DNA of 33,929 nt from an uncultured Peptoniphilus sp. (GCF_946222045.1 NZ_CAMILN010000019.1:1-33929); one strand, 5' to 3'; positions 1 to 8,356 are shown, counted from the first letter of the stretch. Notes: generated from the letters alone by a model not told the origin. Numbers and translations: made by a program.

Positions 1-211
1 GGTTTAAGGAGGGGGTCAGGGGCCTCGCCCGCCCCTGGCTCCCCCTCCTTATAAAAACTCGTAAAGCTAAGCTTTACAAAAACTTATTTAAAATAAAAAG
101 CTTATCAAAAAATAAGAATTATAAAAGCGAAGCTTTTACTAAAACTTTTCACTAAAAAAGCAGCCTTTTTCTCGGCTGCTTTCATTTTTTTTATTTTATT
201 TTCCTAAAATT
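1..211. repeat. Hairpin-rich intergenic region at left edge (composite palindromic repeat)
   Basis: No gene is visible. The stretch holds a chain of hairpins: a G+C-rich nested hairpin at 6-50 (outer stem 6-15/41-50, inner stem 18-23/31-36), a 7-bp stem GTAAAGC/GCTTTAC at 61-77, a 7-bp stem TAAAAGC-GAA-GCTTTTA at 122-138, then the ctpA terminator at 154-182. The G+C-rich hairpin stands out in an AT-rich genome. The same order of modules, in the opposite orientation, occurs at 33303-33483 at the other edge. That suggests a dispersed REP-like repeat rather than gene-specific signals. Confidence 0.6.
154..182 (-). terminator. Rho-independent terminator of the ftsEX-M23-ctpA operon
   Basis: On the minus strand a 9-bp stem (AAAGCAGCC, 182-174, with GGCTGCTTT, 165-157) with an 8-nt loop runs straight into a T-tract. 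It lies 30 bp downstream of the ctpA stop codon. Confidence 0.9.
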
Positions 212-1381
212 CTATTTTTCTTTTAATATCTCTAGGGCCTTTTGAAGCTGTGTATCTGTCTCTTGATAGTCTATCCCAATTCCCTTAATATTTTCGGGAA
301 GGTCTACTTCCACGTCTGGTTCTATTCCCAATTTATTTATTGAGTCGCCACTTGGTGTGAAGTATTCTGATGTTGTCAGCTTTAATCCGTCTCCTTCTGG
401 CAAAGCAATTACATTTTGAACCACTCCCTTACCATAGGTTTTCTTGCCAACAATTTTTGCCCTGTCAAGGTCACTTATGGCTCCTGCCAAAATTTCTGAG
501 GCTGATGCCGATCCTTCGTTAACAAGGACGACCATATTGATGTCATTGTATTTATCATCTGTCTTGTAGTCTTCTATGACTTCTCCCTTGTTGTTTTTCA
601 AGGTTACAAAGCTTGTCTTTGGAAGTATTGCGTCTCCAATTTCATAGGCAGCATCAACTACTCCTCCAGGGTTTCCTCTCATGTCCAGGACTATCCCCTT
701 AACTCCTTCATCAGTGAGTTCCTGTAAAACTTTTTTGAAGTCCTTACCTGTCTCTTCGTCAAACATTGTAATGCCAATGTAGCCATAGTCTCCGATTTTA
801 TTTTTTAAGACAGAGTCGATTTTTATCTCTTCTCTTTTGATTTCAACTTCTTCTGTCTTTAGAGTTTTCTTTTTTAAAAGTAAAATCTTGACACTTGTTC
901 CTGCTTGACCACGCATTTCCTTTGATGCCTCATCAATTTTTTCTGCTGAGAAGTCCTTGCCATTGATTTTTAAAATCTTATCTCCAGATTCAACTCCAGC
1001 TCTATCAGCTGGCGATCCCTTTATTGGCGAAACTACAGTTACGCTTCCATCTTCTGCAGGAGAAATTATAACTCCAACACCTTGAAACTTGCCCGTAGTT
1101 TGCTCAGACAATTTTTTCATCTCATCTTTTGTAAGATATTGTGAATAAGGATCTCCTAAGCCTGCAACTAATCCCTTTAAGATTCCTGCCTCAAGATTTT
1201 CTTCTTTTATATCCTTATTGTAAAGATAATTTTCTTTTAAATATTTCTCAAGAAGAACTACCTTTCCAAAGTTTTCATTTGTTCCTAAAATACTTTTTAC
1301 TGTGTATACTCTCGTAACAACAGCAGTTGCCAATATTAAAATTGCAACTGCTGCCACTTTTAAAAATTTATTCTTTTTCAT
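212..1381 (-). CDS. ctpA: S41-family carboxy-terminal processing serine protease (CtpA/CtpB type)
   Basis: Membrane-anchored protease that cleaves exported proteins near their C-termini. The 389-residue protein has one N-terminal hydrophobic segment (about 8-24), an N-terminal helical region, a PDZ domain (about 98-172) and an S41 catalytic domain. The catalytic dyad reads as Ser293 in GSASASEI and Lys318 in TYGKGVVQ, with Gln322 beside it; the spacing matches B. subtilis CtpB. It is the last gene of an operon with ftsE, ftsX and an M23 peptidase. Its ATG overlaps the stop codon of the M23 gene by one base (TAATG), so translation is probably coupled. In this context it may process the upstream peptidase or other envelope proteins; that role is inferred from position only. 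Confidence 0.93.
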   Translation of the reverse strand: MKKNKFLKVAAVAILILATAVVTRVYTVKSILGTNENFGKVVLLEKYLKENYLYNKDIKEENLEAGILKGLVAGLGDPYSQYLTKDEMKKLSEQTTGKFQGVGVIISPAEDGSVTVVSPIKGSPADRAGVESGDKILKINGKDFSAEKIDEASKEMRGQAGTSVKILLLKKKTLKTEEVEIKREEIKIDSVLKNKIGDYGYIGITMFDEETGKDFKKVLQELTDEGVKGIVLDMRGNPGGVVDAAYEIGDAILPKTSFVTLKNNKGEVIEDYKTDDKYNDINMVVLVNEGSASASEILAGAISDLDRAKIVGKKTYGKGVVQNVIALPEGDGLKLTTSEYFTPSGDSINKLGIEPDVEVDLPENIKGIGIDYQETDTQLQKALEILKEK

Positions 1382-2622
1382 TATACATATCCCAATGGAT
1401 TTACTGGCGATCCATTTACCCTAACTTCAAAGTGGAGGTGAGGTCCTGTTGATAGACCTGTGGAACCTACAAAGGCCACAACGTCTCCTGCTGAAACAGA
1501 GTCACCTACTGACTTATTAAGTGCTGAACAGTGAGCGTAAACTGTAACTGTGTCACCGTGATCTATCATTATAACATTTCCATATCCGCTCATAAGTCTT
1601 GATAAGATAACTGTGCCTGACTTAGCTGCAACTACAGGTGTTCCACTTGGAGCTGGTATATCTATACCTGAATGGAACTTAGAATATCCTAAGATTGGAT
1701 GTTGTCTGTAACCAAATGGTGATGATATTGAGTAATGACCTGGTAGTGGCCAAGTATATGCTTGTCCATCTCTTGGTCTTGATGCAACGCTAATGTTGCT
1801 GTTGACTCTATTTGTCCTATTAGCAGATGCTCTTTCAGCCCTCTTCTTGGCTTCTTCTTCTCTTTTCTTTTGAACTTCAATTTCCTTTTGAAGTTTCAAA
1901 ATTTCAAGGTCTAAATTTTCCCAATCTGATTGGGCTTTTTCAAATTCAATCTTATAGGCATCAATATTTTTTTCAAGGACTTTCATGTACTCATTCTTTG
2001 CATTAACTGCATCTTGATAGCCTTGTCTTTCAGATTCAACTGCTGCCTTAGTAACTGTAACTTTTTCTCTGTCAACTTTTAATCTTTCTTCAGTCTTTTT
2101 TATTGTGTCAATTTGAGTCTTTATGTACTCAATAAGTTCTCTATCAGCCTTTGCGATTGAAGAAATAATTTCGTTGTTTCTAAGTAATTCTTCTATATCC
2201 TTGGAGTTTAATAAAACTTCAATATAGTTGACATTGCCCCTCTTATACATTTCTCTAAGTCTTGACCTTAGGGATTCTGTATTGGCTTCAAGGTTAGCTT
2301 GAGCTTCTTCCAATTTCTTTTGGTTAGCAGCAATATCTTGATTTAATTTATTTATTTCTTTTTCAAGAGATGAAATCTTGTTAGACTTCTCTTGAATCTT
2401 TGCATCCAGGCTTGCTATTTCATCAGTAACAGACTTTTTTTCCGATTCTGTATTAGAAATATTAGCCTTTTGCTCCTTAATTTTTGAATTAACCTGTCTT
2501 TTTTGTTCAATTTTTTTATCTTTTTCAATAGTCAGACTCTTAGAAGACTTGGCAAAACTTGCACTTGGAGCAGCCATTATGGCAGCCAGGCAAATTGCAA
2601 GAATCTTTCTCTTACTATACAT
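1381..2622 (-). CDS. Secreted coiled-coil M23 (LytM) peptidase, EnvC-like FtsEX partner
   Basis: Predicted extracytoplasmic murein hydrolase or hydrolase activator. It has a signal peptide (about 1-24, ending SFAKS), a long coiled coil (about 30-265) and a C-terminal M23 domain (about 288-413). All zinc and catalytic residues appear intact: His317 and Asp321 in HSGID, His364 in YAHCS, and His395/His397 in PHLHFEV. E. coli EnvC has a degenerate LytM domain, so this protein could cut peptidoglycan itself. The gene follows ftsX by 8 bp, the usual place for the extracellular partner of FtsEX (EnvC, PcsB or CwlO). The start has an AGGTGA SD. Regulation by FtsEX conformational change is inferred from this architecture. 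Confidence 0.92.
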   Translation of the reverse strand: MYSKRKILAICLAAIMAAPSASFAKSSKSLTIEKDKKIEQKRQVNSKIKEQKANISNTESEKKSVTDEIASLDAKIQEKSNKISSLEKEINKLNQDIAANQKKLEEAQANLEANTESLRSRLREMYKRGNVNYIEVLLNSKDIEELLRNNEIISSIAKADRELIEYIKTQIDTIKKTEERLKVDREKVTVTKAAVESERQGYQDAVNAKNEYMKVLEKNIDAYKIEFEKAQSDWENLDLEILKLQKEIEVQKKREEEAKKRAERASANRTNRVNSNISVASRPRDGQAYTWPLPGHYSISSPFGYRQHPILGYSKFHSGIDIPAPSGTPVVAAKSGTVILSRLMSGYGNVIMIDHGDTVTVYAHCSALNKSVGDSVSAGDVVAFVGSTGLSTGPHLHFEVRVNGSPVNPLGYV

Positions 2623-2630
2623 TCTTTCAC

Positions 2631-3533
2631 CTACACATCTAAAAACTTTTTAGTTGAGAATAAGGATCCAAAAAATCCAATCCCAACACCAATGCATAAA
2701 AACATTATATACAAGTCAGTCCTAACAGACAAGGCACTTATCATATCCACGCCTGTAATCTCGTTAAGTTGAGGATTTAACCTATCAAATATTATTCCGT
2801 AAAGTCTCAGTGTCAGAAATCCCGAAAGGGCTGAACCTAGAATTCCGAAAATAATTCCATTTATTAAGAAGGGTCCTCTTATATAAGTGTTAGTTGCTCC
2901 AACATACTTCATTATATTTATTTCCTTTTCCATGTTTGAAATTGCAATCTTAATTGTATTGTGAATAATTAAAATTGAAATTAAAACTAGGATTAGAACA
3001 ATTGCTGCTCCCACATACTTAACTCCATTTTGAAGTTTCAACATTTGAGTGACAAAGTCATAATAATAATTGTGATCTTCAACTATTGGAAGGTCCTTGT
3101 ACTTATCTTCAATTTCCTTTCCATAGGAAAGTTCCTTCATTTCTACTGTAATAGAAGCTGGTAGAGGATTCCCTCCAGGAATATTTTCTAAAATTGTGGA
3201 GTTTTCTCCAAAACCTTCTTTAAACTCTTCTAGAGCTTCTTCTTTAGATACATAGAAAACTTTTTTTACCTTTTTGTTGCCGTCAAGTTCATCGATAAAT
3301 TCATTTACATCCTTGGGATTTACATCATCCTTTAAGAAAAATACAACCTTGTCCAGCTTTTCTCCTGTTTGATAGACCACTCCATTTATATTTAGAATCA
3401 TAAGTATAACTACACCAAAAAGTGTAAGCATAGCTGTAATAGAAATTACAGAAGTGAAGGACATAGTCTTGTTTCGCCATAAACTCGAGAAGGATTCTCT
3501 CAAAAGATTAAAGAACTGTCTTATTGCCTTCAT
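2631..3533 (-). CDS. ftsX: Cell-division ABC transporter permease FtsX
   Basis: Integral-membrane half of the FtsEX complex, which passes ATP hydrolysis by FtsE across the membrane to a peptidoglycan hydrolase. The 300-residue protein has a cytoplasmic N-terminus, a first membrane segment (about 25-50), a large extracellular domain (about 50-170) and three further membrane segments (about 172-190, 221-245, 270-293), the FtsX topology. The C-terminal three-helix block with conserved glycines fits the FtsX family. The gene overlaps the end of ftsE by 26 bp and has a strong GGAGGT SD inside ftsE, four bases before its ATG. The M23 peptidase gene follows by 8 bp. Confidence 0.95.
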   Translation of the reverse strand: MKAIRQFFNLLRESFSSLWRNKTMSFTSVISITAMLTLFGVVILMILNINGVVYQTGEKLDKVVFFLKDDVNPKDVNEFIDELDGNKKVKKVFYVSKEEALEEFKEGFGENSTILENIPGGNPLPASITVEMKELSYGKEIEDKYKDLPIVEDHNYYYDFVTQMLKLQNGVKYVGAAIVLILVLISILIIHNTIKIAISNMEKEINIMKYVGATNTYIRGPFLINGIIFGILGSALSGFLTLRLYGIIFDRLNPQLNEITGVDMISALSVRTDLYIMFLCIGVGIGFFGSLFSTKKFLDV

Positions 3534-4206
3534 AGTAACCTCCTTCTCTTATATCCGAAACAATGGAACCATGATCAAGGGTAACAACCCTCTTATTAAA
3601 CTTATCCACAATATTAACTGCGTGAGTTGCCATAATAATAGTCTTGCCATCATCATTAATGTTTTTTAGGGCAGACATAATGTCCCAAGCAGTGGATTCG
3701 TCAAGGTTACCTGTTGGCTCATCACAAACTAGATAAGGAGCATCGTTTACTATTGCTCTTGCAATAGCAACCCTTTGTGATTCTCCACCAGAAAGTTCTG
3801 ATGGATAGTCCTTTACCTTGTCACTTAAGTTTACAAGATCAAGTGCATATCCCACTTTCTTATTAATTTCTTTTTTTGATTCTCCAAGAATTTCTAGAGC
3901 AAAGGCCACATTTTCAAAAACAGTCTTTTTTTCTAGAAGCCTAAAGTCTTGGAAGACAACAGAAATATTCCTCCTAAGTTTAGGAATCATATATTTTGAA
4001 ATTTTAGTTATGTCATCGTCGCCAATAAAAATCTTGCCACGATTTACCTGCTCTTCTCTAATAAGGAGCTTTATCATAGTAGATTTTCCAGCACCAGATG
4101 GACCAACCAAGAAAACAAAATCGCCGCGGGGCACCTCAATATTTATATTAGAAAGTGCAGCAACGCCGTTGTTGTATTCCTTATATACATTTTCAAATTT
4201 TATCAT
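3508..4206 (-). CDS. ftsE: Cell-division ATP-binding protein FtsE
   Basis: Cytoplasmic ATPase of FtsEX. The 232 residues contain Walker A GPSGAGKST (35-43), the Q-loop region VVFQDFRLL, the ABC signature LSGGESQ (138-144), Walker B LVCDEP (159-164) and the H-loop ATHA. The length is typical of FtsE, and the immediate ftsX neighbour separates it from the many similar ATPases such as LolD. The gene is first in a four-gene minus-strand operon. The ATG has an AAAGGTG SD. The upstream gap is shared with the divergent cofE-like gene; a TATAAT lies at about 4231-4236 on the minus strand, but I could not match it to a good -35. Confidence 0.96.
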   Translation of the reverse strand: MIKFENVYKEYNNGVAALSNINIEVPRGDFVFLVGPSGAGKSTMIKLLIREEQVNRGKIFIGDDDITKISKYMIPKLRRNISVVFQDFRLLEKKTVFENVAFALEILGESKKEINKKVGYALDLVNLSDKVKDYPSELSGGESQRVAIARAIVNDAPYLVCDEPTGNLDESTAWDIMSALKNINDDGKTIIMATHAVNIVDKFNKRVVTLDHGSIVSDIREGGYYEGNKTVL

Positions 4207-4353
4207 AAAAACACCTTTCTATAATCTTAATCAATTATATTACAAAGTGGTTACAAATGTACAGTCCTTTTGTTAATTTTCCCAATTAAGCTCACAATAT
4301 AGTAATATTTTTAAGGCTTAAATGCAAATTTATAAAAATAAATTAAAAAATAT

Positions 4354-4382
4354 TTTACATTTCCCTACACTTCGTGTATAAT
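4354..4382 (+). promoter_or_regulatory. Sigma-A promoter of the cofE-like gene
   Basis: TTTACA (4354-4359), 17-bp spacer, TATAAT (4377-4382). The -10 is perfect and the -35 matches 5 of 6. It lies about 40 bp before the ATG, which has an AGGAGG SD. Confidence 0.8.
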
Positions 4383-4423
4383 TTTGAAGTAAAAAAGTAA
4401 TTTATTTAAATGTAGGAGGAATT

Positions 4424-5608
4424 ATGCAAAGATACATTGGTACAGTAGTACGTGGAATCCGTACGCCTATTGTAAAAAGTGGAGACAATCTAGTTGATAT
4501 TGTCGTTGATTCCCTAGGAAAAGCTCTTGAATCAGAAAATATTTCTGTTAGAGACATGGATATTGTTGCAGTAACTGAATCCTTAGTTGCTAGAGCTCAA
4601 AATAATTATGCAACAATCGATGACATTGCAGAAGATATTAATAAAAAATTCGACAAGGAAATAGGAATTGTATTCCCAATCCTTAGCCGTAACAGATTTT
4701 CAACAATCCTTAGAGGAATTGCAAAATCAGGAAAAAAAGTACATTTTCTCTTCTCCTACCCATCTGACGAAGTTGGAAATTCGCTAATGGATCCAGGTCT
4801 TCTTTATGAGACAAAAATAAATCCATTTGCAGATGTCCTAGAAGAAAAAGATTACAGAAGAATCTTTGGCGAAGAAGTTAAGCATGAATTCACAGGAATT
4901 GATTATGTGAGACTTTATAAGGAAATTTGTGGCGGCAACTGTGAAATCCACTTCTCAAATGATCCTAAGACTATCTTAAACTACACTGATGAAGTTCTTA
5001 TTGGATCAACTCACACAAGATTTTCAATAAAAAGACTTTTAAAAGACGAAGGAGCAAAAGTTGTTCTTGGTCTTGACGATATATTAAATGAATCCATAAA
5101 CGGAAGTGGCTACAATGAAGAGTTTGGTCTACTTGGCTCAAACTTTGCCTCTGACACAAAACTAAAACTATTCCCAAGAGATGGAGAAACTTTTGTAAAA
5201 GAAGTGCAAAAGAAACTAATTGAAAAATACAACAAACAAGTTGAAGTTATGATCTACGGAGATGGTGCCTTCAAGGACCCAGTAGGAAAAATTTGGGAAC
5301 TTGCAGACCCAGTTGTATCACCTGCTCACACAGATGGCCTTGCTGGTACACCAAGCGAAATCAAAATTAAATACATTGCAGACACTGACTTAAAGGATAT
5401 GGATGCTGAACACGCAACTGCTGCTATGAAAGAAAAAATCTCTCATAAGAACAAAGACCTTGTTGGTAAAGACGAAACTCTTGGAACAACTCCAAGAAGA
5501 ATTACTGACTTACTTGGAAGTCTCTGTGACCTTACAAGTGGTTCAGGAGACAAGGGTACTCCAGTAGTTTATATCCAAGGTTATTTCGACAACTTTGCAA
5601 GTGAATAA
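4424..5608 (+). CDS. CofE-like (coenzyme F420-0:L-glutamate ligase family) protein, function unknown here
   Basis: The 394-residue protein begins with a pattern resembling the F420-0:gamma-glutamyl ligase family (VRGIRTPIVKSGDNLVDIV, then DMDIVAVTESLVARAQ). Its C-terminal half carries a DGAFKDPVGKIWELADP segment typical of the version common in Firmicutes. The archaeal and mycobacterial enzyme adds glutamate to coenzyme F420. I see no other F420 gene in this window and these bacteria are not known for F420, so the substrate is probably different: an amide or isopeptide ligation to another acidic acceptor is plausible but unproven. The gene is monocistronic, with its own consensus promoter and a strong terminator at 5623-5647. 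I am fairly sure of the family and unsure of the reaction. Confidence 0.8.
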   Translation: MQRYIGTVVRGIRTPIVKSGDNLVDIVVDSLGKALESENISVRDMDIVAVTESLVARAQNNYATIDDIAEDINKKFDKEIGIVFPILSRNRFSTILRGIAKSGKKVHFLFSYPSDEVGNSLMDPGLLYETKINPFADVLEEKDYRRIFGEEVKHEFTGIDYVRLYKEICGGNCEIHFSNDPKTILNYTDEVLIGSTHTRFSIKRLLKDEGAKVVLGLDDILNESINGSGYNEEFGLLGSNFASDTKLKLFPRDGETFVKEVQKKLIEKYNKQVEVMIYGDGAFKDPVGKIWELADPVVSPAHTDGLAGTPSEIKIKYIADTDLKDMDAEHATAAMKEKISHKNKDLVGKDETLGTTPRRITDLLGSLCDLTSGSGDKGTPVVYIQGYFDNFASE

Positions 5609-5622
5609 TATATAAAATTTAT

Positions 5623-5647
5623 GCCACCCATGAGGGTGGCTTTTTTT
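5623..5647 (+). terminator. Rho-independent terminator of the cofE-like gene
   Basis: 7-bp stem GCCACCC/GGGTGGC with a 4-nt loop, followed by seven T. It lies 14 bp after the stop codon. Confidence 0.95.
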
Positions 5648-5990
5648 CTTGCAGATTTTTTTACTTATACTCAAATGTTTTTATACCTATTGCAATTTTT
5701 AATCTTCTACTTTCTCTAAAAACTTATTAAATTATTCTTATAGATATCTCTTGATTTCTTTAGTAAAAATCGTCTTATAAGTCAAAAATATTTTTTATTA
5801 TATATAATCTAATAGATTTTTCTAAAACATTTCTCAATTTTTTACAGGTTCATAAACTTTTACTACTTCTTCATAAAAAAATATGACTTCGTAGTAAATC
5901 TATAATTCATAGGACTTTCTCACTAAAAATAATAAAGAAGTTTTCTAATTATTAAATAAGCTAGCACAAGGATAAATAAATTTTCCCAAT
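5648..5990. other. AT-rich intergenic stretch with no recognisable feature
   Basis: About 340 bp between the cofE-like terminator and the veg terminator. It is very AT-rich with stop codons in all frames. I see no SD-preceded ORF, no RNA fold of a known family and no clear promoter. It separates two convergent transcription units. Confidence 0.6.
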
Positions 5991-6015
5991 AAAAAACAGG
6001 TGTCATAAACACCTG
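5991..6015 (-). terminator. Rho-independent terminator of veg
   Basis: On the minus strand a 7-bp stem CAGGTGT/ACACCTG with a 5-nt loop is followed by six T. It lies 25 bp downstream of the veg stop codon. Confidence 0.9.
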
Positions 6016-6039
6016 CCACAACTTCAATATAAAAAATTT

Positions 6040-6306
6040 TTATGAAATCATCTTTGCATCTTTATATGTTACATCCTCGTCTAAAACTGTAACCTGAACT
6101 GTTGATGTTAAAACGTCAGAATAAGTGTAGCTTGCTGTCACTAGTTCTTCTCCGTTAAAAACCTCAAGTACAAAAAGACTTGGGTAAGTCGCCTTTAGAA
6201 TTCCCTTTCTTGTTACAATTTTCTTCCTGCCCTTGTTGGCTCTTACAATAACTTTCTTTCCTATGTGGTTCTCAAGCTCTTTCTTGATAATTTGCATTTG
6301 ATTCAT
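6040..6306 (-). CDS. veg: Veg family protein
   Basis: Small (88 aa) cytoplasmic protein of the Veg family. In B. subtilis it is very strongly transcribed and has been linked to biofilm and spore-related phenotypes, but its molecular role is not settled. The recognisable core is IKKELENHIGKKVIVRANKGRKK, rich in basic residues, followed by ATYPSLFVLEV and a short beta-rich part. The length is typical. The GGAAGG upstream is farther than usual from this ATG, so initiation is not fully settled; a second in-frame ATG lies three codons in. Two consensus sigma-A promoters precede the gene and a strong terminator follows it. Confidence 0.93.
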   Translation of the reverse strand: MNQMQIIKKELENHIGKKVIVRANKGRKKIVTRKGILKATYPSLFVLEVFNGEELVTASYTYSDVLTSTVQVTVLDEDVTYKDAKMIS

Positions 6307-6344
6307 TTGATACCCATTCCTTCCAGACCTATTAATATTGATTA

Positions 6345-6373
6345 ATTATACATTAAAAAATCCTTCTTGTCAA
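6345..6373 (-). promoter_or_regulatory. Proximal veg promoter (full consensus)
   Basis: Minus strand: TTGACA (6373-6368), 17-bp spacer, TATAAT (6350-6345). Both hexamers and the spacer match the sigma-A consensus perfectly. The predicted start is about 30 nt before the veg ATG. Confidence 0.93.
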
Positions 6374-6384
6374 ATAAATCTATA

Positions 6385-6413
6385 ATTTTACTCCATAAAA
6401 AAAACTTTGTCAA
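6385..6413 (-). promoter_or_regulatory. Distal veg promoter
   Basis: Minus strand: TTGACA (6413-6408), 17-bp spacer, TAAAAT (6390-6385). It sits exactly 40 bp upstream of the proximal promoter, so the two are close to helical phase. Confidence 0.8.
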
Positions 6414-6589
6414 TAAATTTTTACAAGAAATTTTATAATAAATTAAAAATATTTTTATGGCCTCTAGAATAAATTAACAATATTTTTTACACGATAAATT
6501 TTTTCACATAAATTTTTTATTTCTTTCTTCAAATGCCTTGCAAACTTGTATTTTCTTAAATAAAGGTGGATTTTTCACAACAACTATTG

Positions 6590-6595
6590 TATAAT
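6590..6595 (+). promoter_or_regulatory. Probable -10 element of the mnmA-rplY unit
   Basis: A perfect TATAAT lies 33 bp before the mnmA ATG. The matching -35 position (about 6567-6572, TGGATT) is weak, so the call rests mainly on the -10 and on its position. The rest of 6414-6565 is AT-rich with nothing recognisable. Confidence 0.5.
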
Positions 6596-6628
6596 TATGT
6601 ATTGTTATTGAGTGGATTGGAGGTATTG

Positions 6629-7693
6629 ATGCAAGAGAAGAAAAAAGTCATTCTTGGAATGAGTGGCGGCGTTGATTCATCTGTCTCTGCGATTCTATTA
6701 AAGGAAGCTGGCTACGATGTTACAGCAGTCTTTATGAGAAATTGGGCAGAAGATGACGGCATGTGCACTGCCAGGGAAGATTATATAGATGTTGTCTCTG
6801 TATGCTCTCAGCTTGGCATTAAATATTTTACTGTCAACTTTGAAAAAGAATATAGAGATAGAGTTTTTTCTTATTTTCTAAGTGAATATAAAAAAGGCAG
6901 AACTCCAAATCCAGATGTTATGTGCAATACTGAAATAAAATTCAAGGCCTTCCTTGACTATGCAATGGATTTTGATGCTGATTATATTGCTATGGGTCAC
7001 TATGCCAGGACAAAAAAAGTCGATGGCAAGACTTACCTCTTAAAGGGCTTAGATAATAATAAGGACCAATCCTACTTTTTATCAAGAGTTAAGTCAGAAG
7101 CACTTGAAAAAACTCTCTTTCCTGTTGGTGATTTAACTAAGGATGAAGTAAGGCGCATCGCAGAAAAATATGAACTCTCTACTGCTTCTAAGAAGGATTC
7201 CACTGGGATCTGTTTTATTGGAGAAAGAGATTTCAATGAGTTTTTAGATCAGTTCCTATTTACAAAGCCCGGTAAAATTGTGGACGAAAAGGGCAAGGTA
7301 TTAGGAGAACACTCTGGCCTTATGCACTACACTATTGGTCAAAGGCGTGGAATTGGCATTGGTGGCGTAGGAAGTGGAGAACCCTTCTTCGTTGCTGATA
7401 AGGATTTAAAAAACAATCTTCTAATTGTGGCTCAGGGAATTGACAACCCCGTTCTTTATAAGGATGAGTTTGAAGTAGAAGATATTTTCTGGATTACAGA
7501 AAATCCTTCTCTTCCAGTGGACTTATCTGTTAAAATAAGATACAGGGCCAGCGATCAGGCTGCCACATTGGAAAAACAAAATGATAAATATGTTGTTAAA
7601 CTGAAAAAACCACTTAAGGGTGTCACACCTGGTCAAGTGTGTGTTTTTTATCAAGGCGATGTTTTTTGTCTTGGTTCAGGTATTATAAAATAA
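6629..7693 (+). CDS. mnmA: tRNA-specific 2-thiouridylase MnmA
   Basis: Thiolates uridine 34 of Lys, Glu and Gln tRNAs, using sulfur relayed from a cysteine desulfurase and ATP to adenylate the base. The 354 residues contain the PP-loop GMSGGVDSSV near the N-terminus, the first catalytic cysteine in VMCNTEIKF, and the second in TGICFIGERDF, followed by the GQRRGIGIGG segment and the C-terminal beta-barrel. I chose the ATG at 6629 because GGAGG stands 5 bases before it and the resulting length is typical; the reading frame is open further upstream, but the extra 21 residues have no SD and overlap the promoter. rplY follows after 15 bp and is probably cotranscribed. Confidence 0.96.
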   Translation: MQEKKKVILGMSGGVDSSVSAILLKEAGYDVTAVFMRNWAEDDGMCTAREDYIDVVSVCSQLGIKYFTVNFEKEYRDRVFSYFLSEYKKGRTPNPDVMCNTEIKFKAFLDYAMDFDADYIAMGHYARTKKVDGKTYLLKGLDNNKDQSYFLSRVKSEALEKTLFPVGDLTKDEVRRIAEKYELSTASKKDSTGICFIGERDFNEFLDQFLFTKPGKIVDEKGKVLGEHSGLMHYTIGQRRGIGIGGVGSGEPFFVADKDLKNNLLIVAQGIDNPVLYKDEFEVEDIFWITENPSLPVDLSVKIRYRASDQAATLEKQNDKYVVKLKKPLKGVTPGQVCVFYQGDVFCLGSGIIK

Positions 7694-7708
7694 TTTTTGG
7701 AGGTATAT

Positions 7709-8356
7709 ATGAAACTAGTTTTAAACGCAAGAGATGCTAAGGGTAAAAACAAAGTTGATAAACTTAGAGCAAATGGTGAAATCCCAGGAGTTCTTTACTC
7801 AAAGGGTAATGAAGCAAGAGTAGTAAGTGGTCTTGAAAAAGATCTTCTAAAGGCTTTTAGCCAAGAAGGATACTCAAATATTTTCGATATCGAAATCGAT
7901 GGCGAAACTGTATCTGTACTTTTCAAAGAAGTTCAAATGCACCACATCAAAAATGCTATGGTTCACTTTGACCTATACGAAATCGATATGAACACTGAAA
8001 TCACTGTTGAAGTACCAGTTGTTCTTGAAGGTAGAGATGAAGTTAGAGTTCAACCTTCTTCATTAATCCAAGTACTAAACGAAATCACTGTTACTTGTCT
8101 TCCAAAATATCTTCCTTCTGAAGCTGTTGTAAATGTTGTTGAAATGCAAATTGGTGAAGCTAAGACAATTGCTGACCTTGACATTTATGGCGACGAAAAC
8201 ATCAAGATTGAACACTTCGAAGCAGATGAAGCTGTTGCAACTCTTGTTGAACCAACTGAAGAAGAAGAACCAGAAGAAGATGAAGAAGAAGTTTCTGCAG
8301 AAGTTCCTACTGTTTCTGAAACTGAAGAAAAAGAAGAAGCAGACGACGAAGAATAA
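7709..8356 (+). CDS. rplY: 50S ribosomal protein L25 (general stress protein Ctc type)
   Basis: Binds 5S rRNA in the large ribosomal subunit. The 215-residue protein is the long Ctc/TL5 form: an N-terminal L25 domain (about 1-90) beginning MKLVLNARDAKGKNKVDKLR with the G-x-IPGVLY motif, then the C-terminal beta domain (about 95-180), then a very acidic tail of mostly Glu and Asp. The ATG at 7709 has GGAGG 5 bases upstream; a TTG four codons earlier lacks an SD. It lies directly after mnmA and ends at a strong terminator. Acidic tails of this kind are common in the family. Confidence 0.96.
   Translation: MKLVLNARDAKGKNKVDKLRANGEIPGVLYSKGNEARVVSGLEKDLLKAFSQEGYSNIFDIEIDGETVSVLFKEVQMHHIKNAMVHFDLYEIDMNTEITVEVPVVLEGRDEVRVQPSSLIQVLNEITVTCLPKYLPSEAVVNVVEMQIGEAKTIADLDIYGDENIKIEHFEADEAVATLVEPTEEEEPEEDEEEVSAEVPTVSETEEKEEADDEE

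Noticed and set aside
4207..4353. Possible riboswitch or leader RNA between ftsE and the cofE-like gene
   Set aside because: No conserved riboswitch core or T-box motif is recognisable, and the sequence fits two short divergent promoter regions.
6566..6628. N-terminal extension of mnmA by 21 residues
   Set aside because: The extension overlaps the probable -10 element and lacks an SD; the ATG at 6629 has GGAGG at proper distance and gives the usual protein length.
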